Shown piece after piece: positions 30,727 through 40,881 of a stretch of DNA of 64,000 bases (its first letter is position 1; every line of letters starts with the position of its first letter). The stretch covers positions 1-64,000 of the forward strand of contig NZ_LZGS01000037.1 in the NCBI RefSeq assembly GCF_001690495.1. Direction: 5' to 3'. Under the pieces are notes generated by a model. That model had not been told where the DNA came from. It was given only the letters and a program-made list of their open reading frames with translations, and searched no databases. Source of the stretch: Gilliamella sp. App4-10 (GTDB taxonomy: Bacteria; Pseudomonadota; Gammaproteobacteria; Enterobacterales; Orbaceae). The translations under genes were made by a program, and so were the position numbers.

Positions 30727-31836
30727 TTAAATATTTTTAGATAACATATATCGATGTGTGTGGATAGACATCATAATGCCAAAACTTGCCATTAATACGA
30801 CTAAAGATGAACCACCATAGCTTATTAAAGGTAATGGTACACCAACTACTGGTAAGATTCCACTGACCATACCAATATTAATAAACACATAAACAAAAAA
30901 TACTAAAATTAGTCCACCAGATAAGATTCGACCAAATGTGGTTTGTGCCTGTGCAGCAATAATAAGCCCTCTTACAATTAAGCATAAAAATAGAATCAGC
31001 AAAACAATCGAGCCAACAAAACCAAACTCTTCAGCGATAACTGAAAAAATAAAATCAGTATGTCGTTCAGGCAAAAATTCGAGTTGTGATTGTGTGCCTT
31101 CTAGCCAACCTTTACCCCATATACCACCGGATCCAATCGCTGTTTTCGATTGAATAATATGATAGCCGGCTCCGCTTGGATCGAGTTCAGGATTGATCAA
31201 CATTAATACGCGTTTTTGTTGGTAATCATGCATTAAAAAGAACCACATAATTGGTAAAAAGACAGCAATTAAAATTACTGCAATAAGAATATAACGCCAG
31301 TTTATTCCTGCTAAAAAAATAATAAAAATTCCTGACATAACAATTAATATTGCCGTACCTAGATCCGGTTGCATAGCAACAAGTAACGTCGGTATACCAA
31401 TTATGGCAAGGGTTTGTAACGTAGTTTTTAATGGCGGCGGACATCCATCACGATGAATGAATTTGGCAACCATTAATGGCACCGCTATTTTAGCTATTTC
31501 TGAAGGTTGAAATCGCAATATACCTAAATCTAACCAACGCTGTGCGCCTTTACTGGTATAACCAAAAATATCGACTAATAATAGAATGATAATACAAGCA
31601 ATATACAGATACGGCGCCCACTTTTCATAGGTTCTAGGAGAAAACTGAGCCAGCACAATCATTACAACAAATCCAAGCAATATTTGAATTACTCGCTTTT
31701 GCATCATGTCGATACTTTGCCCGGTTGCGCTCCAAAGAATATAAAGACTATAACCAAGTAATAAAGTAATAAATGAAAAAAACAAAGGATCAATATGTAT
31801 CTTTTGCCAAAAAGATTTTTTGTTATTATTCATCAT
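30727..31836 (-). CDS. rodA: Rod-shape peptidoglycan glycosyltransferase RodA
   Basis: RodA (MrdB) is the SEDS-family glycan polymerase of the elongasome and works with PBP2. About ten membrane helices are evident; SEDS signatures include [17 protein letters not shown] near 95-111, MQPDLGTA near 156 and PLISYGGSS near the C-terminus. Length 369 aa (E. coli 370). Its ATG overlaps the mrdA stop (TGATG), ensuring coupled synthesis. Confidence 0.97.
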   Translation of the reverse strand: MMNNNKKSFWQKIHIDPLFFSFITLLLGYSLYILWSATGQSIDMMQKRVIQILLGFVVMIVLAQFSPRTYEKWAPYLYIACIIILLLVDIFGYTSKGAQRWLDLGILRFQPSEIAKIAVPLMVAKFIHRDGCPPPLKTTLQTLAIIGIPTLLVAMQPDLGTAILIVMSGIFIIFLAGINWRYILIAVILIAVFLPIMWFFLMHDYQQKRVLMLINPELDPSGAGYHIIQSKTAIGSGGIWGKGWLEGTQSQLEFLPERHTDFIFSVIAEEFGFVGSIVLLILFLCLIVRGLIIAAQAQTTFGRILSGGLILVFFVYVFINIGMVSGILPVVGVPLPLISYGGSSLVVLMASFGIMMSIHTHRYMLSKNI

Positions 31837-33782
31837 TAGTCTTCATTTCCTGTATTAGGTGAAGGTTCATCTAGCTCGGTTGAATTATTACCAAGTAAGT
31901 AAAAATCTAATATTTTACGCGCAACCGCACCACCGTTAGAGCTTCCGCCCCCGCCATTTTCTAAAACAATAGCTAACGCTATTTTTGGCTTATCGTAAGG
32001 TGCATAAGCAACAAACAAAGCGTGATCTCGCAGATGTTCGGGGATTTTATTTGAATTATAAATTTCATCAGATTTCAAACCATAAACTTGTGCGGTCCCC
32101 GATTTACCTGCTGCTTGATATTTTGCATCAGCATAAATCTTACGTGCTGTTCCTCGTGTCCCAAACATAACACGGTGCATACCTTCTTTAGCTAATGCCC
32201 AATAAATTGGTTTAACATCCATTAGACTATTATTTTCTATATATTTTTCAGGGTTAACTATTGGTTGATGTTCATTTGAATTTAAAATATCGCTCTTTTT
32301 ATATAATAAAAAGTGGGGAGTATAGGTCTTACCATTATTAATTAACGTGGTTAATGCTTTAGCCATTTGTATTGGGGTTGCCGTCCAATAACCTTGACCA
32401 ATACCAACTGGTATCGTATCACCTTGTAGCCAAGACTTTTTATGACGCTTCATTTTCCATTCACGACTCGGCATAACCGCTCGAGTTTCTTCGTTTGGAG
32501 AAATATCAATACCTGTTCGTTCACCATAACCAAATTTAGTCATCCATAAATTTAGGCGATCGATGCCCATATCATAAGCAACTTGATAAAAGTAGGTATC
32601 AACTGATTCTTCAATTGCTCTTAATACATCAACGCGGCCATGCCCCCATTTAAGCCAGTCTCGGTAACGTCGTTCAGTGCCAGGTAATTGCCACCAACCG
32701 GGATCGTTAATCACGGTTTTTGGGGTGATCACGCCTTCACTTAAAGCCGCAATAGAAATAAAAGGTTTTACTGTCGAAGCAGGGGGGTAAGCGCCCAGTA
32801 AAGCACGATTAAAAAGTGGCTTGCTAGGATCATTGAGCAATTCACTATATTTAGCATTTGAAATCCCCCCAACAAAAGGATTAGAATCATAACTTGGGCT
32901 AGAAACCAAGGCCAAAATCTCCCCATTATTAGGATCAATAGCCACTACCGCCGCTTTACGTCCAGTCAATAATTGCTCAATATAAAGTTGCAATTTAAGA
33001 TTAATAGATAAATAAATATCTTCGCCCGCTTGCGGTGGATGTTGATTTAGTTGGCGAACAATACGACCTCGGCTATTGACTTCAACCTTTTCATAACCCG
33101 GCGTTCCATGTAATACGTCTTCGTAATACCTTTCTATTCCCATTTTCCCAATATTAAATGTTGCTACATAATCGCTAGTTTTATTTTCATTTTCTAAACG
33201 CTGTTTATCTTGACTATTAATTTTAGAAATATAGCCAAGGATATGAGTTAGTGATGCGCCATATGGATAATAACGATGCTGTATGCCAAGAATAGAAACA
33301 AACGGAAAACGATGTTGATCCACGACAAAACGTGCTATTTGTTTTTCGGTCAAATTATCTTTCAATGGCACCGGACGGTGAGCTTTATAATTACGACGTT
33401 CTTTTTGAAATATTTCAATATCTTCATCTGTCAAATCAACAATTTTTTTTAGTTCATTAAGTTGTTCATTGAGATTTTTAGTTTTATCGGGAATGATATT
33501 TAATTGATAAGTAATATTGTTAATCGCTAATGGCGTACCATTACGATCATAAATCATTCCACGATTAGGTGGTGTAGGAATAATTTCAATACGATTATCA
33601 TTCGATTTCGTACTGTAATAACTATAATTCAAAATCTGTAACCCAGCTAGGTTAATAATCAACACAATGATTAAAATAATAATTGCAACAAAAGCAATCA
33701 GTGCTCGACGCAAAAATAAATTCGCTTCTACTGAATGATCTCGAATATTTGTTTTCTTTTTTTTACTTGAGATAGGGATAAT
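31836..33782 (-). CDS. mrdA: Peptidoglycan DD-transpeptidase PBP2, probable AUU/AUC start
   Basis: PBP2 crosslinks peptidoglycan during cell elongation with RodA. Membrane anchor, pedestal domain and transpeptidase with STVKP (catalytic Ser), SVD and KSGTAQ are all present. The only ATG/GTG/TTG start is TTG 33713 without a Shine-Dalgarno, yet codons upstream encode [15 protein letters not shown], matching RDYTAESALFVRRAL of E. coli. AAGGAG at 33787-33792 points to ATT 33782 (spacing 4) or ATC 33779 (spacing 7). Length 648 or 647 aa (E. coli 633); the TTG form would be 625 aa. Confidence 0.9.
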   Translation of the reverse strand: MIPISSKKKKTNIRDHSVEANLFLRRALIAFVAIIILIIVLIINLAGLQILNYSYYSTKSNDNRIEIIPTPPNRGMIYDRNGTPLAINNITYQLNIIPDKTKNLNEQLNELKKIVDLTDEDIEIFQKERRNYKAHRPVPLKDNLTEKQIARFVVDQHRFPFVSILGIQHRYYPYGASLTHILGYISKINSQDKQRLENENKTSDYVATFNIGKMGIERYYEDVLHGTPGYEKVEVNSRGRIVRQLNQHPPQAGEDIYLSINLKLQLYIEQLLTGRKAAVVAIDPNNGEILALVSSPSYDSNPFVGGISNAKYSELLNDPSKPLFNRALLGAYPPASTVKPFISIAALSEGVITPKTVINDPGWWQLPGTERRYRDWLKWGHGRVDVLRAIEESVDTYFYQVAYDMGIDRLNLWMTKFGYGERTGIDISPNEETRAVMPSREWKMKRHKKSWLQGDTIPVGIGQGYWTATPIQMAKALTTLINNGKTYTPHFLLYKKSDILNSNEHQPIVNPEKYIENNSLMDVKPIYWALAKEGMHRVMFGTRGTARKIYADAKYQAAGKSGTAQVYGLKSDEIYNSNKIPEHLRDHALFVAYAPYDKPKIALAIVLENGGGGSSNGGAVARKILDFYLLGNNSTELDEPSPNTGNED

Positions 33783-33800
33783 AATACTCCTTAAAATACT

Positions 33801-34802
33801 CTACTGCTTATGCTGATTTTCTTCCCACTGTTCATAGGCATTAACAATACTAGCGACTATTGGATGGCGTACCACATCTTCACTATTTAAAAAATTAAAA
33901 CTAATTTCATTAATTTGACTCAAAACTTCAATGGCATGACGTAATCCTGATTTTTGATGATGTGGTAAATCAATTTGGGTAATATCGCCGGTTATAACCG
34001 CTTTTGAATTAAAGCCAATACGGGTTAAAAACATTTTCATTTGTTCAATAGTGGTATTTTGGCTTTCATCAAGAATAATAAACGCATCATTTAGCGTTCG
34101 TCCACGCATATAGGCGAGTGGTGCCACTTCAATCACGCTTTTTTCAATTAGTTTTTCGACCTTTTCAAAACCGAGCATTTCAAATAAGGCATCATAAAGT
34201 GGGCGTAAATAAGGATCGACTTTTTGGCTTAAATCACCAGGCAAAAAACCCAATTTTTCACCGGCTTCAACAGCAGGCCGAGTAAGCACAATGCGACGAA
34301 TTTGTTGCTTCTCAAGCGCATCAACCGCAGCAGCTACCGCTAAATAAGTTTTACCTGTTCCTGCAGGGCCAATTCCAAACGAAAGATCATAATCTAAAAC
34401 ATGGGCAATATATTGAGCCTGATTAGGTGTACGTGGTTTTATCACACCACGCTTAGTTTTTATCATAACCAGTTTATCGTTTTGATAATCAATATGATTA
34501 GGTAAATTTTCACTTACTTTTTTTAGTATATTTGTATCTTTTACCGCTAAATGAATTTGCTCGGGTTCAATATTAATAATTTTATCTTTTATTTTAGTTT
34601 GGTTATAAAGTACCTGCAAAATATCAGCAGCAGCTTGAACACAAATATTATCTCCAGTTATTACAAATAAATTTTCTCGATTATTAATTTCAATGTTTAA
34701 TAAACGCTCAAGTTGTTTAATATTTTCATTATAAGGACCACAAAGACTATTAAGTCTTTTATTATCAATTGGTTCAATCATAATTTGTGTAGTAATATCC
34801 AA
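33801..34802 (-). CDS. ybeZ: PhoH-like ATPase YbeZ
   Basis: A cytosolic PhoH-family P-loop ATPase linked to rRNA processing with YbeY. An N-terminal KH-like region (1-110) precedes Walker A GPAGTGKT (about residues 142-149), then RPAVEAGEKLGFLPGD and Walker B FIILDESQN. Start codon TTG with AGAGGA seven bases upstream. Length 333 aa (E. coli 346). It follows miaB as in E. coli, but the next gene is mrdA; ybeY, ybeX and lnt are missing here. Confidence 0.94.
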   Translation of the reverse strand: MDITTQIMIEPIDNKRLNSLCGPYNENIKQLERLLNIEINNRENLFVITGDNICVQAAADILQVLYNQTKIKDKIINIEPEQIHLAVKDTNILKKVSENLPNHIDYQNDKLVMIKTKRGVIKPRTPNQAQYIAHVLDYDLSFGIGPAGTGKTYLAVAAAVDALEKQQIRRIVLTRPAVEAGEKLGFLPGDLSQKVDPYLRPLYDALFEMLGFEKVEKLIEKSVIEVAPLAYMRGRTLNDAFIILDESQNTTIEQMKMFLTRIGFNSKAVITGDITQIDLPHHQKSGLRHAIEVLSQINEISFNFLNSEDVVRHPIVASIVNAYEQWEENQHKQ

Positions 34803-34835
34803 AAATAAATCCTCTAATAATTAACCTTAACCATT

Positions 34836-36263
34836 TTAAGGTTGATAAATTCCAACACCTAAATCATTTTCCTTTCGCGTTCGTGATATTACTGACATTG
34901 GTGATTCGTTTACGCGTAAATCCATTTCATCTTCGGTTCTAACTACTTTGCCACGCAATGAATTTGGATAGACATCTATAATTTCAACATCAACAAACTT
35001 ACCGATCATCTCAGGACGACCTTCAAAATTAACAATTCTATTGTTTTCAGTTCGACCGGTTAATTCCATAAGGTCTTTTTTGGATGGACCTTCAACTAAA
35101 ATACGTTGTACAGTATTTAACATACGACGGCTAAATTGCATAGCTTGTTGGTTGATTCGTTCTTGAAGAATGTAAAGGCGTTGCTTCTTCTCTTCTTCTG
35201 AAACATTATCTTCCATTTCAGCAGCGGGTGTACCTGGACGTGCTGAATAAACAAAGCTATAACTTAAATCAAAATTGACATCAGCAATTAGTTGCATGGT
35301 TTGTTCAAAATCTTCTTGTGTTTCGCCTGGGAAACCGACAATAAAATCCGAACTAATTTGAATATCAGGGCGCACTTTACGTAATTTTCGAATAATGGAT
35401 TTATATTCAAGCGCGGTATGTGTACGTTTCATTAAGTTTAATACACGATCTGAACCACTTTGTACTGGCAAATGTAAAAAATTAACTAGCTCTGGTGTAT
35501 CACGATAAACGTCGATAATATCATCTGTAAATTCAATTGGATGACTGGTTGTAAAACGAATGCGATCGATACCATCAATGGCTGCAACTAAGCGTAATAA
35601 CTCAGCAAAGGAACAAATATCACCATCAAACGTTGGCCCCCGATAAGCATTGACATTTTGACCTAATAGATTGACTTCACGCACACCTTGTTCAGCCAGT
35701 TGCGCAATTTCATAAATGACATCATCACAAGGTCTGCTAACTTCTTCCCCACGGGTATATGGAACCACGCAATAAGTACAATATTTATTACATCCTTCCA
35801 TTATAGAGACAAAAGCTGTTGGTCCTTCGCTACGAGGCTCTGGTAGGCGATCAAATTTTTCAATTTCAGGGAAACTAACATCGACGACATGATTATCGTT
35901 ACCGCTTCGAATCTGTTCAATCATTTCAGGTAAGCGATGAAAAGTTTGCGGTCCAAAAATAATATCTACAAATGGTGCACGTTTACGAATTTGAGCACCT
36001 TCTTGCGAAGCAACACAACCACCTACTCCAATAATAATATTAGAATTATTTTTTTTAAGGTTCTTCCAACGTCCTAGTTGATGAAAGACCTTTTCTTGGG
36101 CTTTTTCTCGAATAGAACAGGTATTTAATAATAAAATATCAGCTTCTTCGGCATTGTCTGTTAATGTTAAACCATGGGTGGATTCAAGGAGATCTGCCAT
36201 TTTTGTTGAATCATACTCATTCATTTGGCAGCCCCAAGTTTTGATATGTAATTTTTTGCTCAT
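34836..36263 (-). CDS. miaB: tRNA-2-methylthio-N6-dimethylallyladenosine synthase
   Basis: A radical-SAM methylthiotransferase that converts i6A37 (made by MiaA) to ms2i6A37. The N-terminal domain holds three auxiliary-cluster cysteines (WGCQMN, NTCSIRE, GGCVA); the radical [11 protein letters not shown] motif is near residue 155; a TRAM domain closes the protein. I use ATG 36263 (475 aa; E. coli 474); a TTG one codon earlier is less likely. Divergent from amiC. Confidence 0.97.
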   Translation of the reverse strand: MSKKLHIKTWGCQMNEYDSTKMADLLESTHGLTLTDNAEEADILLLNTCSIREKAQEKVFHQLGRWKNLKKNNSNIIIGVGGCVASQEGAQIRKRAPFVDIIFGPQTFHRLPEMIEQIRSGNDNHVVDVSFPEIEKFDRLPEPRSEGPTAFVSIMEGCNKYCTYCVVPYTRGEEVSRPCDDVIYEIAQLAEQGVREVNLLGQNVNAYRGPTFDGDICSFAELLRLVAAIDGIDRIRFTTSHPIEFTDDIIDVYRDTPELVNFLHLPVQSGSDRVLNLMKRTHTALEYKSIIRKLRKVRPDIQISSDFIVGFPGETQEDFEQTMQLIADVNFDLSYSFVYSARPGTPAAEMEDNVSEEEKKQRLYILQERINQQAMQFSRRMLNTVQRILVEGPSKKDLMELTGRTENNRIVNFEGRPEMIGKFVDVEIIDVYPNSLRGKVVRTEDEMDLRVNESPMSVISRTRKENDLGVGIYQP

Positions 36264-36419
36264 CAATAACTCAGCTATATTATTTAATTGTTAAAATGAA
36301 AACGGGTTTAAATCCGCGATTTTAGCGCATTATATTGTAATCTTTTGTGATCGTAGGGTCTATAATAAAATAAAAATTAGCGGATAACTCAAAAAATTTT
36401 ATTTATAAAAATAACAACC

Positions 36420-36438
36420 AATTATGATAATCATTCTT
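36420..36438. promoter_or_regulatory. Fur-box-like sequence upstream of amiC
   Basis: Position-by-position comparison with the 19-bp Fur consensus gives 15 matches, including an uninterrupted GATAATCATT. It lies in the 240-bp miaB/amiC divergent gap, just upstream of a possible amiC -10 (TATTAT 36462-36467). AT-rich background makes chance matches likely. Confidence 0.3.
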
Positions 36439-36503
36439 TTTAATATCCCTTAATTTTATGCTATTATCTGCGATTAATTTGACATCAAATAAAGTTTTAA
36501 GGT

Positions 36504-37739
36504 ATGACAAAAGCATTTAGCCCAACAAAACGCCTATTAATTAAAGGTATTATTGCTACATGTTTACTATCTGTCACTCGTGTTGGCCTTGCAGCCACTC
36601 AAACCAAAGTTGTTGCAGTGCGTGTTTGGCCTTCTTCTACCTATACGAGAATTACATTAGAATCAAATATTAAACTCAATTATAAAACGGCTTCACTATT
36701 CAACCCAGATAGAATAGTCATTGATATTGATAATCTCAATTTAAATCCAACGCTAAAAACGATTTCATCAAAAGTATTAAGTCATGATCCTTATATTAAG
36801 TCGATACGCGTTTTGCAATTAGATCCTAAAACAGTAAGAATTATGATTGAATTAAAGCAAGGTGTTGAGCCTAATATTTTTACGCTATCACCCGTTGCAA
36901 AATTTAAGCATCGTTTAGTGATGGATCTTTATCCATCAAAAATTTCTTCAACAAAAGATGATGATCCTTTACTTGCACTATTAGAAGAATATAAAGCAGG
37001 TGATCTTAGTAAAAAACAAGCTGAAATTAAAACTCCAACCAATAAAAATAGAAATGCACCTCTTATTGTTATGCTCGATCCTGGTCATGGGGGTGAAGAT
37101 CCAGGTGCGATTGGTTACAACAGAACTCGAGAAAAAGACATTGTTTTACAAATAGCGCGTCGAACTTATAATTTACTTAAGAGAGAGCCAAATATAAAAG
37201 TCTATATGACACGCAATGAAGATGTCTTTATACCATTAAAAGTCCGCGTAGCCAAGGCGCGATCTTTACATGCTGATATTTTTATTTCTATTCATGCTGA
37301 TGCCTTTACTAACCGTTCTGTCGGTGGTTCCTCTGTTTTTGCATTATCAACACGTGGAGCGAGTAGTTCGGCCGCAAGTTATTTAGCTCAAACCCAAAAT
37401 GAAGCAGATCAAATAGGGGGGGTAAGCCGTAGTGGTGACAAGTATTTAGATAATACGATTTTAGATTTGGTTCAAAAAACAACGTTAAATAATGGTGTAT
37501 TACTTGGTAATGCTATTTTGAATCGAATGAAAAGAATAAATAAGTTACATAAACCATCACTTGAAAAAGCAGGATTTGCAGTGTTAAAAGCACCTGACAT
37601 TCCATCTGTTTTAGTTGAAACAGCCTTTATTAGTAATATTAACGAAGAAAAAAAATTAAAGACTGCTTCATTCCAAAATCAAGTATCTAAATCAATTGTG
37701 GATGGTATTAAAGATTATCTGAAAAAACGCAAACATTAA
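36504..37739 (+). CDS. amiC: N-acetylmuramoyl-L-alanine amidase AmiC
   Basis: A septal peptidoglycan amidase. Export signal at residues 1-31 with TKRLLIKG, corresponding to the twin-arginine region of E. coli AmiC but with Lys-Arg in place of Arg-Arg. An AMIN targeting domain spans about 34-145 ([19 protein letters not shown]), then an Amidase_3 domain with [27 protein letters not shown] and the catalytic ETAFISN. Length 411 aa (E. coli 417). Convergent with rsmG. It complements the short AmiB-type protein at 12367. Confidence 0.94.
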   Translation: MTKAFSPTKRLLIKGIIATCLLSVTRVGLAATQTKVVAVRVWPSSTYTRITLESNIKLNYKTASLFNPDRIVIDIDNLNLNPTLKTISSKVLSHDPYIKSIRVLQLDPKTVRIMIELKQGVEPNIFTLSPVAKFKHRLVMDLYPSKISSTKDDDPLLALLEEYKAGDLSKKQAEIKTPTNKNRNAPLIVMLDPGHGGEDPGAIGYNRTREKDIVLQIARRTYNLLKREPNIKVYMTRNEDVFIPLKVRVAKARSLHADIFISIHADAFTNRSVGGSSVFALSTRGASSSAASYLAQTQNEADQIGGVSRSGDKYLDNTILDLVQKTTLNNGVLLGNAILNRMKRINKLHKPSLEKAGFAVLKAPDIPSVLVETAFISNINEEKKLKTASFQNQVSKSIVDGIKDYLKKRKH

Positions 37740-37781
37740 ATTTTTAAAAATTTTCAGAGAAGTTTGTGTTTAAGCAAACAA

Positions 37782-38381
37782 CTATTGAATAATAATCAAA
37801 CACCTTTCAGCATCTAATTCTGGTATAGTCAATTTAATATTTTGTTTAAGCGTAAAACCTTCAGGAATAGGATCGATATCACTTCCTTTTAAAGCGTAAA
37901 AAAATCCTTGTTGATCGGGAAGGTGCTTACACCAATTAAGCATATCTTGCAAAGAAGCAAAAGCTCGGCTAATAACTCCATCAAATTTTTTATCGTTATA
38001 CTCTTCGATTCGGCTTTGTATTGGGTTAATATTTGTTAGCTTTAATTCAAACTGTACTTGTTTTAAAAAGCGAATACGCTTACCTAAACTATCAACTAAA
38101 TCAAATTGTTTATCTGGGTTAACTATCGCTAAAGGAACGCCTGGTAAACCAGGACCAGTTCCTACATCAATAAAGGTTTTGCCAGTTAAATAAGGAGATA
38201 CAACTAAGCTATCCATAATATGCTTAACTAACATCAGACTCGGATCGCGTACCGCTGTTAAATTGTAAGTTTTGTTCCATTTGCTTAGCATCTCAACATA
38301 ATGGATCAGTTGATCTAGTTGTGATTCAGGGATCAAAAGATCCGTTTGATCAATTAGACTAATGAGTTTCTTTTTTAACAT
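37782..38381 (-). CDS. rsmG: 16S rRNA (guanine527-N7)-methyltransferase RsmG
   Basis: Methylates G527 of 16S rRNA. The SAM-binding [15 protein letters not shown] motif is at about residues 73-87 and the VISRAFASL motif near 136. Length 199 aa (E. coli 207). It overlaps the mnmG 3' end by 23 bp on the same strand, the usual gidA-gidB pair next to an origin. The atp operon that normally follows is about 20 kb away. Confidence 0.96.
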   Translation of the reverse strand: MLKKKLISLIDQTDLLIPESQLDQLIHYVEMLSKWNKTYNLTAVRDPSLMLVKHIMDSLVVSPYLTGKTFIDVGTGPGLPGVPLAIVNPDKQFDLVDSLGKRIRFLKQVQFELKLTNINPIQSRIEEYNDKKFDGVISRAFASLQDMLNWCKHLPDQQGFFYALKGSDIDPIPEGFTLKQNIKLTIPELDAERCLIIIQ

Positions 38382-40251
38382 AATTTTTCTTTTTTAAATA
38401 AACTAATAACATTGAAATAGCGGCTGGTGTAATACCAGAAATACGCGAAGCTTGCCCTATAGAAACAGGTTTATGTTGCTTTAATTTCGCCACCACTTCA
38501 TTCGATAATCCAGATATTTCGGCATAATCAATATGCTCAGGAATAAGCGTTTCTTCATTGCGCTTTTGACGTTCAATTTCTTCTATTTGCAGTTTAATAT
38601 AACCATCATATTTTACTTGAATTTCAACCTGCTCGGCAGCTTGTGGGTCAGATAATCCAGGTGCAAATAATGAAAGTGATTTCAATGTGTTATAACTCAT
38701 TTCAGGCCGTTTAAGTAACTCTTCACCATTGGCTTCTTTAGTCAAATTCGCACTTAAAACAGCATTGACTTCATCGATGGTTTCAATATGAGGGTGTACC
38801 CAGATATCGCGTAACCTCGCCCTTTCTTGCTCAATAGCATCAAATTTTTCATTAAAATGACGCCAACGGTAATCGTCGACCATGCCTAAATTACGACCAA
38901 TTTCAGTTAAGCGAATGTCGGCATTATCTTCACGTAACATTAAACGATATTCAGCTCGCGAGGTAAACATGCGGTAAGGTTCGTTAGTGCCAAGTGTACA
39001 AAGATCATCGACTAACACACCTAAATAAGCCTGATCGCGACTTGGATACCATTGATCTTGATCATATGCAAAGCGAGCTGCATTTAAACCTGCAAGCATT
39101 CCTTGTGCTGCCGCTTCTTCATAGCCTGTTGTTCCATTAATTTGTCCAGCTAAAAAGAGACCTTTGATCACTTTACTTTCAAGTGTTGGTTTAAGATCCC
39201 TTGGATCAAAATAATCATATTCGATCGCATAACCTGGTCTTATAATATTGGCGTTTTCTAATCCTTTCATACTGCGCACAAATGCAAGTTGCGTATCAAA
39301 TGGTAAGCTTGTTGAGATCCCATTTGGATAGATCTCATTACTCTCTAATCCTTCCGGCTCTAAATAGATCTGATGAGAATTACGATCGGCAAAACGCATG
39401 ATCTTATCTTCAATTGATGGGCAATATCTTGGTCCGACACCTTCAATAATGCCGGTGTACATAGGACTGCGATCTAAATTAGATCTAATAATATCGTGTG
39501 TTGTTTCATTAGTGCTGGTGATATAGCAAGGGATCTGCTTAGGATGTTCATTTGCATTACCCAAAAATGAAAATACTGGAACAGGATCATCGCCATATTG
39601 CGTCCCCAATTTTGAAAAATCAATCGTTCTAGCATCTATTCGTGGTGGAGTACCGGTTTTTAGGCGCCCCATTCTAAATGAATATTGATGTAGAGATTTT
39701 GATAAACCAATCGAAGCTGGATCGCCGGTACGACCACCACTATAATTATCAAGCCCTATGTGGATCTTACCATCTAAAAAAGTACCCGTTGTTAACACAA
39801 CCGCTTTGGCTTTAAAAGAAACACCCATTTGAGTTTTTACACCAATGATCTGATCGTTTTCAATGATCACATCTTCAACGGATTGTTGAAATAACATTAA
39901 ATTTTCTTGGTTTTCAAGTGCTGTCCTTATCACTTTTCGATAGAGAGATCGATCCGCTTGTGCACGTGTAGCTCTAACAGCTGGGCCTTTGCTGCTATTT
40001 AAGATCCTAAATTGGATCCCTGATAGATCGATAGCATGAGCCATTAAGCCACCCATAGCATCGATTTCTTTAACTAGGTGACCTTTACCTATACCTCCAA
40101 TAGCTGGATTACAGGACATTTGTCCTAATGTATTAATATTATGGGTTAAAAGTAGTGTTTTTCGTCCCATTCTTGCTGATGCCATAGCTGCTTCTGTTCC
40201 GGCATGGCCACCACCTACGATGATGACATCAAAAAGATCTGGATAAAACAT
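38359..40251 (-). CDS. mnmG: tRNA uridine-5-carboxymethylaminomethyl modification enzyme MnmG
   Basis: With MnmE, MnmG adds the cmnm group to U34 of several tRNAs. The FAD-binding [10 protein letters not shown] motif is at about residues 13-22; [17 protein letters not shown] follows near 46, and the C-terminal helical MnmE-binding domain ends the protein. Length 630 aa (E. coli 629). GAGG precedes the ATG. The gene reads away from oriC, which begins at its 5' end, as in E. coli. GATC sites are frequent in its coding region too. Confidence 0.98.
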   Translation of the reverse strand: MFYPDLFDVIIVGGGHAGTEAAMASARMGRKTLLLTHNINTLGQMSCNPAIGGIGKGHLVKEIDAMGGLMAHAIDLSGIQFRILNSSKGPAVRATRAQADRSLYRKVIRTALENQENLMLFQQSVEDVIIENDQIIGVKTQMGVSFKAKAVVLTTGTFLDGKIHIGLDNYSGGRTGDPASIGLSKSLHQYSFRMGRLKTGTPPRIDARTIDFSKLGTQYGDDPVPVFSFLGNANEHPKQIPCYITSTNETTHDIIRSNLDRSPMYTGIIEGVGPRYCPSIEDKIMRFADRNSHQIYLEPEGLESNEIYPNGISTSLPFDTQLAFVRSMKGLENANIIRPGYAIEYDYFDPRDLKPTLESKVIKGLFLAGQINGTTGYEEAAAQGMLAGLNAARFAYDQDQWYPSRDQAYLGVLVDDLCTLGTNEPYRMFTSRAEYRLMLREDNADIRLTEIGRNLGMVDDYRWRHFNEKFDAIEQERARLRDIWVHPHIETIDEVNAVLSANLTKEANGEELLKRPEMSYNTLKSLSLFAPGLSDPQAAEQVEIQVKYDGYIKLQIEEIERQKRNEETLIPEHIDYAEISGLSNEVVAKLKQHKPVSIGQASRISGITPAAISMLLVYLKKKNYVKKETH

Positions 40252-40546
40252 AAAAAAGCCTCGTATTTATTTATGTACGGATGATCGCAAATTTAGATCG
40301 GGTGATTTGGTTTATTTAGGGTAGGGAATTTTACTCATCTTTTTGATTACGTCAAATGATCTATTTTGATCGCGATCTAAATAAAATAAGATCTTTTAGA
40401 TGATCTTTTTATTTTTATTATTATTACCGTGGATCATTTCTGTTGATAACTATTTTTTATAATTATTTTATAGGATCTTATCGATCATTTAATTCTGTTA
40501 ATTGATCGGATCTTTTTTTATTTAAACCTGTTTATAACTATTGCAT

Positions 40547-40555
40547 TTATCCACA
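40547..40555 (+). promoter_or_regulatory. DnaA box, perfect
   Basis: TTATCCACA, full consensus. A weaker box (TTATCAACA on the reverse strand, 40441-40449) lies on the unwinding-element side. Confidence 0.85.
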
Positions 40556-40620
40556 GTCTATTTATTTAATAAGGTTATTAATGCGTTTATAACAGCTTGT
40601 GATCCCAATTTATCACAGAG

Positions 40621-40629
40621 TTATCCACA
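40621..40629 (+). promoter_or_regulatory. DnaA box, perfect, R4-like
   Basis: TTATCCACA preceded by ACAGAG, reproducing the outer right box context of E. coli oriC. It is 74 bp from the box at 40547. Confidence 0.87.
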
Positions 40630-40851
40630 AAAAACAAGTTTGTTTGCTTACTTTTTTATCTCTTATTGCTTTAATTTTATACTTGCATGATCGGTCTTTA
40701 TTTAAGATCTAACATATTTATTAAAAAAAAACTAAATATGAAAAATAAATAAGTAATAAGTAATCTAGTAAGTAAAATATAATATGAGGATAGGAAATTT
40801 TTCTTTTCTATAAAAGTGATTGATTTTTATGAAAGCAAATTTATACTTAAC

Positions 40852-40872
40852 ATGATTATGTTTTTATTGTGA
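40852..40872 (+). other. Tiny upstream frame overlapping the hda ribosome site
   Basis: ATGATTATGTTTTTATTGTGA encodes six residues; its stop TGA overlaps the TGAGG presumed to serve hda, nine bases before the ATT start. It may only be chance, but such an arrangement could feed terminating ribosomes to a weak start codon. Confidence 0.25.
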
Positions 40873-40881
40873 GGTTCTTTT

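Larger units (their letters stand above)
40262..40640. other. oriC: Chromosomal replication origin oriC
   Basis: The region has three hallmarks. First, 15 GATC sites lie between 40283 and 40709. Second, AT-rich 13-mers near mnmG (GATCTATTTTGAT 40358, GATCTTTTTATTT 40402, GATCTTTTTTTAT 40509) approach the E. coli GATCTNTTNTTTT unwinding repeat. Third, perfect DnaA boxes TTATCCACA lie at 40547-40555 and 40621-40629, the latter in ACAGAGTTATCCACA, identical to the E. coli R4 context. The order mnmG - unwinding element - DnaA boxes is the same as in E. coli. Limits are approximate. Confidence 0.9.
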
